From assembly GCF_051297175.1 (NCBI RefSeq), contig NZ_JBINNY010000001.1, forward strand, positions 3,720,001 through 3,784,000: a stretch of DNA of 64,000 bases, given 5' to 3'. Position 1 is the first letter of the stretch. Every line of letters starts with the position of its first letter. Under the pieces are notes generated by a model, which did no database searches, was not told where the DNA came from, and worked only from the letters and a program-made list of their open reading frames with translations. Positions 35,170-42,649 of this stretch are shown piece by piece. The stretch comes from Dryocola sp051297175 (GTDB taxonomy: Bacteria; Pseudomonadota; Gammaproteobacteria; Enterobacterales; Enterobacteriaceae). A program made the position numbers and the translations under genes.

Positions 35170-36178
35170 TGATCACCTCCACCTGGGCCGTACGAACGCG
35201 AATATGTTCCACGGCAGCATCCACCGCGGTTGGGTTATGCGGGGCGGTGAGCTGAACCACCAGGATCCCCAGCGCCTTTTCACCAATGTATTCGATTTTG
35301 CCGTGCAGAATGTTCACCGCCACGCCAAACTTCACCGCCACGTCTGAAAGCACAGGCTGTTCCGCAGAATCGCCGATAAACAAAATCTTCAGCAGCGAGC
35401 CGTGCAGATGCTGCTGCAGGCGTTCGGGCAGCCTGAGGTTAAGCGTGTGCGACACCAGCTGGCGGGTAAACGCGTGCTGCGGATGGGCGAAGATATCGAA
35501 CACCTCCCCCGCCTCCACCACTTTGCCGCCGGACATCACCGCCACCCGGTCGCAGATCGATTTGATCACGTTCATCTCATGGGTGATCAGCACGATGGTG
35601 ATGCCAAGCTGCTGATTAATCTGCTTGAGCAGCGCCAGGATAGTGGCCGACGTTTCCAGATCCAGCGCCGACGTTGGCTCATCGCACAGCAGCACGTCAG
35701 GATGGTTGGCGATGGCGCGCGCGATGCCCACACGCTGTTTTTGCCCGCCGCTAAGCTGCGCCGGGTAGCGGCCGGCCTTATCTTCGAGGCCCACCAGCTT
35801 GAGGATTTCCGCCACGCGCGGCGCGATTTTGCCGCGTTCCCAGCCCGCCGCCTTCAGGCTAAACGCCACGTTCTGGCTGACGGTGCGGGTGTGCATCAGG
35901 TTGAAGTGCTGAAAGATCATGCCGATGCGCTGGCGCGCCTTGCGAAGCGCCCCACCTTCCAGCGCGGTAATTTCCGTCCCGGCAACTTTGACGCTGCCCT
36001 GGCTCGGGCGTTGTAGGGCATTCAGCGTGCGCAGCAGGGTGCTTTTCCCCGCGCCGCTAGTGCCGACAATGCCAAATATTTCGCCGGACGCGATGCGCAG
36101 GCTGACGTTATCCACCGCCCGGCTGGTCTGGCTGCGGCCGGTGGGAAAATCCACGCAGACCTTTTCTATCTCAATCAT
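35162..36178 (-). CDS. MetN-family ABC importer ATPase
   Basis: 338 residues. ABC domain with GTSGAGKSTLLR, LSGGQKQRVGIARAI and VLLCDEPTSALD, then a C-terminal NIL domain (about residues 265-338), the methionine-sensing module of MetN. The start at 36178 has GAGG upstream; the open frame begins seven codons earlier. NIL supports a methionine-family ligand, but the paralogous Salmonella SfbB has been linked to iron, so substrate is open. Confidence 0.9.
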   Translation of the reverse strand: MIEIEKVCVDFPTGRSQTSRAVDNVSLRIASGEIFGIVGTSGAGKSTLLRTLNALQRPSQGSVKVAGTEITALEGGALRKARQRIGMIFQHFNLMHTRTVSQNVAFSLKAAGWERGKIAPRVAEILKLVGLEDKAGRYPAQLSGGQKQRVGIARAIANHPDVLLCDEPTSALDLETSATILALLKQINQQLGITIVLITHEMNVIKSICDRVAVMSGGKVVEAGEVFDIFAHPQHAFTRQLVSHTLNLRLPERLQQHLHGSLLKILFIGDSAEQPVLSDVAVKFGVAVNILHGKIEYIGEKALGILVVQLTAPHNPTAVDAAVEHIRVRTAQVEVING

Positions 36179-36202
36179 GAAAACCTCGGAGTCGACCACG
36201 AT

Positions 36203-36223
36203 GGGCAGACATCCCGCCTGCCC
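36203..36223 (-). other. Hairpin between binding-protein and ATPase genes
   Basis: GGGCAG/CTGCCC stem in the 58-bp gap after the metQ-like stop, a place where stem-loops often protect the upstream binding-protein mRNA. No T tract. Confidence 0.45.
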
Positions 36224-36236
36224 GGATAATGCGGAG

Positions 36237-37070
36237 TTACCGTTGAGCGGCCTGCGTCATCCAGTCTGGTTTCTGGAAGGCGTTGAAGATGTTTTTCGGA
36301 TCGTCAATCACCGCCCGGTAGGCCGGGGATTTGACCACTTCTACGATATCCTTCGCGAAAGGTTTGTCCGCATCTTCGCTACGCACTGCAATGATATTCT
36401 TGAGGTTTTCGTCAAGGTGTTCCTGCTTGAGCGCAGAATTCAGGTCAAGGCCCGCGGCAATCGCAAAGTTACCGTTAACCAGCGCGGCGGAGGCGCTGTC
36501 CAGCGTGCGCGGCAGCTGCGCGGCTTCCAGCGGCTTAAACACCAGGCCTTTCGGGTTGCTGGCGATATCACGCTCGGACGCCTTCGTCGGGTCGATATTG
36601 TCTTTGATGGTAATCAGCTCCATCGACTGCAGGAAGCGCAGGCCGCGAGCCAGGTTTGTCGGGTCGTTCGACAGCGTGACGATATCGCCCTTTTTCAACT
36701 CGCCGAGGCTCTTCACCTTGTGGGAATAAAGCCCCATTCCGGCGGTAGGCACGGTCAGCAGTTTGGTAAGCTTGAGGCCTTTGTCGGCGGTGAATTTGTT
36801 GAAATAGAGGCTGTGCTGGAACAGGTTGGCGTCGATGCTGCCGTTAGCGAGCGCCATGTTCGGCTGAACGTAGTCGCTGAACTCGCGCACCACCACCTTA
36901 TAGCCCTTCTCTTTTAGCGACGGCGCAATAGCCTGCTTAACCATGTCGCCATAAGGACCGGGCGCGACGCCAAAGGTAATGGTCTTATCATCGGCGGCGT
37001 GCGCCAGGTTTAAACCACTCGCCAGAAGCAGTGCTGCGCTTGCAAAACGAAGGCCGTGACGGATTCCCAT
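36237..37070 (-). CDS. MetQ/NlpA-family substrate-binding protein
   Basis: 277 residues; signal peptide ending NLAHA, then TITFGVAPGPYGDMVKQAIAPSLKEKGYKV and DYVQPNMALANGSIDANLFQH, hallmarks of MetQ/NlpA (Lipoprotein_9). Unlike E. coli MetQ there is no lipobox cysteine, so the mature protein should be soluble in the periplasm. AGGGAG precedes the ATG. The upstream region contains no Met box, unlike E. coli metNIQ, which favours the Sfb paralogue over the main methionine importer. Confidence 0.9.
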   Translation of the reverse strand: MGIRHGLRFASAALLLASGLNLAHAADDKTITFGVAPGPYGDMVKQAIAPSLKEKGYKVVVREFSDYVQPNMALANGSIDANLFQHSLYFNKFTADKGLKLTKLLTVPTAGMGLYSHKVKSLGELKKGDIVTLSNDPTNLARGLRFLQSMELITIKDNIDPTKASERDIASNPKGLVFKPLEAAQLPRTLDSASAALVNGNFAIAAGLDLNSALKQEHLDENLKNIIAVRSEDADKPFAKDIVEVVKSPAYRAVIDDPKNIFNAFQKPDWMTQAAQR

Positions 37071-37311
37071 ATATTCTCCCTAACATGAATGTGCGTGCTG
37101 TGTTGTGGCCGCCCGATCGGTGCCGGGCCGCTCCGTAAGTCGCTGAATCAAAACCAGCGATTAAGATGACATAAACTGCCGCGAGGAGTAATTGCGAAAA
37201 AGGAATAAGGGTAGTTGAAATGGGTATAACGAAGCGGTGCCTGTTTATAATTCGTAAGCAGGCACGGGGGGCTGATCACTCAGGCTACAAATACGGGACT
37301 CAAGATCAATC
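37071..37311. other. Intergenic gap, importer to higBA
   Basis: 241 bp. The left half should hold the importer promoter; the right half is AT-rich and leads into higA. I see no gene, terminator or recognisable operator in it. Confidence 0.4.
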
Positions 37312-37731
37312 TTATATAAATAAGTCTGGCCTGACGCCAAATCTTTCGGCAAGTGCTTTTATATGCGAGATGGTTAATGACCGATCACCGGACAAAATCT
37401 GGCTTACCAATGATTTTGAACCAATTTCTTCCTTCAGATCTGCGTAGGTAAGATTATGCTGATCTATCAGCACTCTTAATGCAGCAACGCCTGTGGGCAT
37501 ATCTTCTATAGCCTTATTAAAATCGGCGAATCTCTCATTTCTTTTTTCATAATCTGTAATTTTTAGCGCCAGAAAATCGATTAAAGGATTCGTATCATCG
37601 TTCTCTATTAGATATTCAACCATTTCCAGCGCATTTCGGTAATCACTCTCTGAGGCGCTGTCCCCCAGCAGGGGGATTGCAGCAACTAACTGTTTAGTGG
37701 CTTCTAATGCTTTAGCTGTATCTTTAATCAT
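37312..37731 (-). CDS. higA: HigA-type antitoxin
   Basis: 139 residues; helix-turn-helix in the C-terminal third (LTYADLKEEIGSKSLVSQILSGDRSLTISHIKALAERFGV), as in the YgjM/HigA family, and an N-terminal helical region for toxin binding. Start overlaps the toxin stop by four bases. AT-rich compared with all neighbours, a sign of recent acquisition. Confidence 0.88.
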   Translation of the reverse strand: MIKDTAKALEATKQLVAAIPLLGDSASESDYRNALEMVEYLIENDDTNPLIDFLALKITDYEKRNERFADFNKAIEDMPTGVAALRVLIDQHNLTYADLKEEIGSKSLVSQILSGDRSLTISHIKALAERFGVRPDLFI

Positions 37732-38039
37732 TCTCTATTCTCCCGGTAATACCTTGACAGTTTGTCATATTCCGCATGGGTAACAATATGTTTTACGAAC
37801 ACCTTTTTATTTATAAAGTTGATATAGGCTATTATTCGTAAGCTATTGCCTCCAACGTCAATGACCCACCATTTATCTCTGTATTTAAAGTTATCAAGGC
37901 TTGGAAACTGATTTTTCAAATCGGCTGGGCTGATAAAGTCCTTTTCACTCAATTGTTTGTATGTTGCCAGTAACGCGACACTGATATTGGAATATTTCAG
38001 AGAAGCCGCGAGAAAAGGTTCCTTAGAAATCACATGCAT
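37728..38039 (-). CDS. higB: HigB-type mRNA interferase toxin
   Basis: 103 residues of the HigB_toxin family (YgjN-like): FPSLDNFKYRDKWWVIDVGGNSLRIIAYI, then VKHIVTHAEYDKL. Toxin precedes antitoxin, the usual hig order. The ATG at 38039 has GGAG eight bases upstream; the GTG at 38048 has none. Two palindromic operators lie just upstream. Confidence 0.88.
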   Translation of the reverse strand: MHVISKEPFLAASLKYSNISVALLATYKQLSEKDFISPADLKNQFPSLDNFKYRDKWWVIDVGGNSLRIIAYINFINKKVFVKHIVTHAEYDKLSRYYRENRE

Positions 38040-38051
38040 CCTATGCACTCC

Positions 38052-38068
38052 GTTTACATTATGTGAAC
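38052..38068. promoter_or_regulatory. Proximal higBA operator
   Basis: GTTTACATTATGTGAAC: inverted repeat GTTTACA/TGTGAAC with one mismatch, ending 12 bp before the higB start. Confidence 0.65.
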
Positions 38069-38088
38069 ATCATAACAGCCATTTATTT

Positions 38089-38107
38089 GGTTTACAATAT
38101 GTAAACC
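38089..38107. promoter_or_regulatory. Distal higBA operator
   Basis: GGTTTACAATATGTAAACC is a perfect 8-bp inverted repeat around a 3-bp centre, sharing TTTACA with the proximal site. Centres are 38 bp apart. Probable HigA binding pair. Confidence 0.7.
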
Positions 38108-38288
38108 AGAAAGAAAAAGATCCATGCCGACGCTCCGCTTTTTTTGGAGAAGGGAGGCGATGCTGGCTATAAGTACGTTAACACCACTGTACAAGTCAAC
38201 AGTAAAAATATGGGATTTCAGGGCGGATATTCAAACTTCGAGGCGGCTCGCAGGCGTGATGAAACGCACCGCAGAATTGCAGATTTTT
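38108..38288. other. Unassigned stretch between higBA and the porin gene
   Basis: About 180 bp with no recognised gene. One forward frame stays open through it (GDAGYKYVNTTVQVNSK... after 38152) but runs on into the porin's antisense and has no homology I recognise. It may be the right-hand scar of the higBA insertion. Confidence 0.3.
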
Positions 38289-38315
38289 GGGCGGGTAAAA
38301 TGGCTTTACCCGCCC
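38289..38315 (-). other. Hairpin downstream of the porin gene
   Basis: Perfect 11-bp stem GGGCGGGTAAA/TTTACCCGCCC with loop ATGGC, nine bases after the porin stop. No T tract on the reverse strand, so it is a weak terminator or an aberrant REP (right side reads CGCCCCTGTAC). Confidence 0.6.
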
Positions 38316-38323
38316 CTGTACGA

Positions 38324-39475
38324 TTAGAAATCGTAACGCAGACGGACCAGGTTCATGTCGCCCAGATCGTCGGTGCTGGAGGTGAATACGTGTTCGTAAT
38401 CTACGCGGAAACCGTAGTCCAGCTGGAAGCTTACGCCCACGCCGTTGTCGGTGCGCAGGTAGTTGCGGCCGTTAACGTATTCGATGCGATCGCCCATAAA
38501 GTAAGGCTGCACGGTTTTCAGCGCGTACTGGCCAACCGGGATGGTGTAGCCCGCGAAGTATTCCACGCCCCACGCGTCGCCCGCGAAGTAGTTGTTCACG
38601 TCGACTTTTTTGGTGGTCATAAAGTTCTGATACCAGCCGCCGCCGACGCTGAACGTCCAGGCATCCGGTTTCCAGCTTAGCGCGGTACCGAGGATGTTCT
38701 GGTCGTAGGTTTTGCTGTCGCTGTTGCCCGGATTGCGCATTTCCGCACGGGTGTAGTTCCACGCCGTACCCCAGGTCAGGTCTTTGGTCAGATGGTAATC
38801 CACGCCCAGCGAGCCGCCGCCTTTACGCTTGTAGCGCAGGCCGTTGCCCGGCAGGTATTCGCCGTCGTCGAACAGGTAGGACGCGTACACGTCCGCATCG
38901 CCGAAGGTGTTTTTGTACTTCAGCATTTTGCGAGAACGGTAGGAGCCGTCGTAGTCGCCGTTGATGCCGTTGCCCGGTGCCTGGCCGATCATGTCGTAGT
39001 CCCAGATATCGGTTTTCGCGCCGACCACGTCGTAGTACACGCTGTTCTGCTGGCCGAAGGTTAACGTACCCCAGGTTTTGCTTTTCAGGCCGGTGTACAG
39101 CATGCGGCGAGAGGTGTCGTTCGCCCCTTCCGCATAATGGTTATCCCAGTCGAATACCGCCGGAATATTAACACCCAGTTCGTAATAGCTGATCCAGCTA
39201 ATATCGTCGAACAGGTAATAGTCTGCCGCGAAGCGGAAACGGGTGCCGCCGTCAAAGCCGTTACGCTTATATGAGCCTTTATCACCGTCGCCGGTCATCA
39301 TATTAAACTGCGGACGAATGCTCCCGCCGAAGGTGAAATTCAGGCGGCTTAACGGGTCGCCCGCCTGCGGATCCTGTTTTAAGAGAGTGATTTCAGCATT
39401 GGCCGCGAAAGAGGCCATCCCCAGCAGCAGGCCTGCACCCACAAGCTTCGGAAGAACGCGCATTTTGATGTTCAT
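38324..39475 (-). CDS. Outer-membrane porin
   Basis: 383 residues; signal peptide of about 27 residues ending SFAANA, then alternating beta strands rich in aromatic residues and a C-terminal phenylalanine (LVRLRYDF), as needed for Bam insertion. Acidic loops with DWDNHYAEGAND and TGDGDKGSYKRNGFDGG resemble Gram-negative porins, but I cannot assign it to OmpC/F or a named specific channel. AAGG lies seven bases before the ATG. Its neighbour allK is transcribed in the same direction, so it may be the outer-membrane door for purine-derived nitrogen compounds; this is inference. Confidence 0.82.
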   Translation of the reverse strand: MNIKMRVLPKLVGAGLLLGMASFAANAEITLLKQDPQAGDPLSRLNFTFGGSIRPQFNMMTGDGDKGSYKRNGFDGGTRFRFAADYYLFDDISWISYYELGVNIPAVFDWDNHYAEGANDTSRRMLYTGLKSKTWGTLTFGQQNSVYYDVVGAKTDIWDYDMIGQAPGNGINGDYDGSYRSRKMLKYKNTFGDADVYASYLFDDGEYLPGNGLRYKRKGGGSLGVDYHLTKDLTWGTAWNYTRAEMRNPGNSDSKTYDQNILGTALSWKPDAWTFSVGGGWYQNFMTTKKVDVNNYFAGDAWGVEYFAGYTIPVGQYALKTVQPYFMGDRIEYVNGRNYLRTDNGVGVSFQLDYGFRVDYEHVFTSSTDDLGDMNLVRLRYDF

Positions 39476-39611
39476 TTATAAACCTTAGTAACCTGATTAT
39501 TATTTTCGCGGAGATATTACAGCTTATTTATTGTTCCGGGTGGGGGATTTTTAATGATTCGTGCGGTTAAAGCGGATCTATTACTTAATAGGTATTACAA
39601 AAATTGAGCAG

Positions 39612-39637
39612 TGCGCCAGGAAATATGTCCTGGCGCA
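39612..39637 (-). other. Perfect hairpin between allK and the porin gene
   Basis: TGCGCCAGGA/TCCTGGCGCA, a 10-bp perfect stem with six-base loop, 25 bp after the allK stop. On the reverse strand it is followed by ACTGCTCAATTTTTG, so it may be a weak terminator of the allFGHK operon. Confidence 0.55.
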
Positions 39638-39661
39638 ATAAAAATCGAAATATAACTGAGT

Positions 39662-40564
39662 TTATAGCGCTATGCAGGTACCCGCCTCACCGGCGAGAAT
39701 CTGGTCGATTTGATGCAGCGCGCCAATGTAGGCCGGTTTGCCAAGCTGGCGCACGTAGTCGCTGACCGCCGCCACCTTCGGCCCCATCGAACCGTCGGCT
39801 TTGGCGAACGGCGCCAGCTCGTCCGGCGTGGCGCGGCGAATGGCCCGCTGGGCTGGCGTTCCCCAATGTTCATACACCGCGTCGGCGTCGGTGAGGATCA
39901 CCAGGCCGTCTGCGCCAATCTGCCGGGCCAGCAGCGCGGCGGCGAGATCTTTGTCGATCACCGCCTCTACGCCCTGCGCGCCCTCCTCGCCTTCAATCAT
40001 CGCCACCCCGCCGCCGCCGCCGCAGACAACGATGTGGCCATTTTGCAGCAGCAGCTCAATAGCCTCGCCGTCGACGATTTTCAGCGGCGCGGGGGAAGCC
40101 ACAACGCGGCGCAGGTAGCGGCCGTCGGCCTTCATCGTCCAGCCGTAGCGGCCTTCAAGCTCCCCCCGCTGCGCCGGATCATAAACCGGGCCGATGAATT
40201 TTTCCGGCTGGCCGAACGCCGGGTCGTCGGCGTTCACCAGCATGCGCGTCATGACGGTAGTAACCGGCGGCGTGCCCGGCCGTTGGGCCAGGCGCTGCGC
40301 CAGCATATAGCCAATCATGCCCTGCGTTTCGGCCACCAGCACGTCGAGCGGGTAAGGCGCGACGTCGCGGTAGGCGAGGTTTTGCAGGGCCAGCAGCCCA
40401 ACCTGCGGGCCGTTGCCGTGCACCAGCGCCAGGCGATATTTTTGCGCCAGCTGCCCGAGGGCGGCGGCGACCTTGTCGATATTGCGGTATTGATTTTCCA
40501 CCGTCAGCGCTTCCCCGCGCTGCAGCAGAGCGTTGCCCCCAAGGGCGACGACCAGAGTTTTCAT
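39662..40564 (-). CDS. allK: Carbamate kinase of oxamate pathway (YbcF/AllK)
   Basis: 300 residues; makes ATP from carbamoyl phosphate and ADP. Amino-acid-kinase motifs LVVALGGNALLQRGEA, LVHGNGPQVGLLALQN, VICGGGGGVAM-like CGGGGGVAM, EAVIDKDLAAALLA and LTDADAVYEHWG. Start at 40564 has AAGGA six bases upstream; the ATG two codons earlier has none. Distal gene of fdrA-allG-allH-allK. Confidence 0.95.
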   Translation of the reverse strand: MKTLVVALGGNALLQRGEALTVENQYRNIDKVAAALGQLAQKYRLALVHGNGPQVGLLALQNLAYRDVAPYPLDVLVAETQGMIGYMLAQRLAQRPGTPPVTTVMTRMLVNADDPAFGQPEKFIGPVYDPAQRGELEGRYGWTMKADGRYLRRVVASPAPLKIVDGEAIELLLQNGHIVVCGGGGGVAMIEGEEGAQGVEAVIDKDLAAALLARQIGADGLVILTDADAVYEHWGTPAQRAIRRATPDELAPFAKADGSMGPKVAAVSDYVRQLGKPAYIGALHQIDQILAGEAGTCIAL

Positions 40565-40574
40565 GTTCATTCCT

Positions 40575-41372
40575 TTACAGTGCGCCAAGCGCCTGCTGCC
40601 CGAGCCAGAAGCCCAGCAGCGTGTCGGCCCCGGAGGTGTGCCCGAGCGCCAGAAGCTGTTCGATGGCGAAAGGCAGACGCCGGTGCTCGGCAAGCGCGCT
40701 GGCAAAATAGAGCAGCGGCGAGGCGAAAACGCCCTGCGCCGCGTGCTGAAGATAGGCGACGCTGACCTGGGTCGTGGCGGCGCGCAGGCAGTTGGATGCG
40801 GCAAAAAACGGCAGGTCGGGCAACGCCCCGGCGACGCTTGCCGCCAGCAGCATGCCCACCAGCATATCGTCGTGCGTCGGCGTCAGACCCGGGCCTTTGC
40901 CCAGGTGCGGGCACCAGTTCACCTCTTTGCCTTTTATCGCCTGCCGAAAAAGCTGCTTGAGCCTGTTCAGCTCGCCGTTGATGGGCCGGGCGATGGCCGT
41001 AGCAAGCGGCCCGTACAGCCCGGTGCTTTCGCCGCGCGCCAGATAATGCGCGTCAGCCAAACGCACGTCGCAGGCGGCCATTTGCCGAAGCAAACACCGC
41101 CGTTCCGGTTGCCGTATACGCACGCGCCCAAGCTGAATGCCGCCGGTATGGGCGATAACCGGCGAATCAGCGTTGAGCGAGGCGCGCAGGGCGTCGAAAT
41201 CGTCGCTTTTCAGCACCCAGCCCATCGGGCTGAGGCCGTTACCCGCGCGGTGCAGCGTCAGCAAATTGCCCGACTCCCCCGCCAGATTGATGGCGCGGGA
41301 GTACAGGCCCGCCACCTGCCAGCTATCCTCAATCGACGGCGCGTGAAGGCTGCCAAGCAGGGCGCTAATCAC
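40575..41372 (-). CDS. allH: Oxamate carbamoyltransferase subunit AllH (YlbF, DUF2877)
   Basis: 265 residues. E. coli AllF, AllG and AllH together form the oxamate carbamoyltransferase that splits oxalurate to oxamate and carbamoyl phosphate. Conserved HLGKGPGLTPTHDDMLVGMLLA and LALGHTSGADTLLGFWLG match DUF2877. The start is GTG at 41372 with GAGG seven bases upstream, eight bases after the allG stop; the ORF to 41432 lies inside allG. Confidence 0.93.
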   Translation of the reverse strand: MISALLGSLHAPSIEDSWQVAGLYSRAINLAGESGNLLTLHRAGNGLSPMGWVLKSDDFDALRASLNADSPVIAHTGGIQLGRVRIRQPERRCLLRQMAACDVRLADAHYLARGESTGLYGPLATAIARPINGELNRLKQLFRQAIKGKEVNWCPHLGKGPGLTPTHDDMLVGMLLAASVAGALPDLPFFAASNCLRAATTQVSVAYLQHAAQGVFASPLLYFASALAEHRRLPFAIEQLLALGHTSGADTLLGFWLGQQALGAL

Positions 41373-41380
41373 GTTCGGCC

Positions 41381-42640
41381 TCAGGAGAGGTTCAGGGATT
41401 CGGCCAGCGCTTCCAGCGCCTGCTCGAAGCACGCCAGCGGCGCGCGCACCGTCCCGGCACCGATTTGCCCGACGCCCGCCTCTTTATGCGCGATGCCGGT
41501 GTTGATAAGCGGCGTGATGCCCGTTTCCACCACGCGACGGATATCCAGCCCCAGGCATGCGCCCTGGAAATCCCAGCCGGGGATCGGCAGCTGCATGTTG
41601 CGCTCGAGGAAGATCTCCGCCATCTCTTCGGAAACCGAACGCGCCGCGTCCATACCGCCCGCGCCAACGAAGCGCGTTACACCAGGCGCTGCGATCATCG
41701 CCGCCCCGCCGATGCCGAAGGTTTCGGTGATGGCGCTGTCGCCCATGTCCGGGTTGGCCTGATCCTGGGTGTAGCCGGTGAAGAACAGCCCCTGCGGCAT
41801 GTTGACCGGCGCGGTGAACCAGCGGTCGCCAAGCCCGCTCACGCGGATGCCGAACCGGTCGCCGTTGCGGGTCATGGCGGTGACGATGCTGCCCGCGCGG
41901 ATTTGCGCCCCGGCGTCCATCGCCGCCTTGCAGTAGGCCATCGCCAGGTTAAGGAAGAACTGGTCGGTGACGCTCAGGAAGTCCATCACCTCGGCAAGCT
42001 GCTGCCTGTCGTGTTCGAGGCGCATGATGGCCGGAGCGAGCGTGCGCATCAGCAGCGCGGAAGAGGCGATGTTGCGCTGGTGGAACTCGTCCCCCATGGT
42101 GATGCCCTGCGCCATCATGGCGGTCAGGTCCACCCCGCGCTCGAGGGTTTTCAGCGCCGCGCTCAGCACCGGCATCAGCACGTCGCGCATCCAGCGCTGG
42201 CGGCTCAGCACGTCCTCGCCGTAGGCACCAAAGCGCATCACCTTGCCGATACCTTCGTTAAGGTTGCAGTACGCGCGGTTGCCTTCGGTGATGTTTTCGA
42301 CCACCACCATCGGCATGGAGGCCGAGGTGATGCCGCCCATCGGGCCAACGGCGTTAACGTGGTGGCAGGGTACGAAGTTAACTTCGCCAGTTTCCAGCAG
42401 GCGCAGCGCCTGGCTTTCTTCCGTCGCCCAGCCTTCCAGCAGCGCCGCGCCGATACAGGCCCCTTTCATCGGGCCGGTCATATCCTGCCAGGCCATCGGC
42501 GGCCCGGCGTGCAGCAGGGTCATGCCCTGGTTGAGCACGCTGATAAGCTGGCCCGCCGGTTTCACATCCAGCCAGTGGGGACGAGCCTGACGAACGCGTT
42601 CGATAACGCTTGAGTTGGCCTGAGCCAAAGATGTAGTCAT
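41381..42640 (-). CDS. allG: Oxamate carbamoyltransferase subunit AllG (YlbE, DUF1116)
   Basis: 419 residues matching YlbE/DUF1116, with FVPCHHVNAVGPMGGITSASMP, NEGIGKVMRFGAYG, ITMGDEFHQRNIASSALL and ETFGIGGAAMIAAPGV. Part of the AllFGH transferase. Nine bases after fdrA. Confidence 0.95.
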   Translation of the reverse strand: MTTSLAQANSSVIERVRQARPHWLDVKPAGQLISVLNQGMTLLHAGPPMAWQDMTGPMKGACIGAALLEGWATEESQALRLLETGEVNFVPCHHVNAVGPMGGITSASMPMVVVENITEGNRAYCNLNEGIGKVMRFGAYGEDVLSRQRWMRDVLMPVLSAALKTLERGVDLTAMMAQGITMGDEFHQRNIASSALLMRTLAPAIMRLEHDRQQLAEVMDFLSVTDQFFLNLAMAYCKAAMDAGAQIRAGSIVTAMTRNGDRFGIRVSGLGDRWFTAPVNMPQGLFFTGYTQDQANPDMGDSAITETFGIGGAAMIAAPGVTRFVGAGGMDAARSVSEEMAEIFLERNMQLPIPGWDFQGACLGLDIRRVVETGITPLINTGIAHKEAGVGQIGAGTVRAPLACFEQALEALAESLNLS

Positions 42641-42649
42641 AACAACCTC

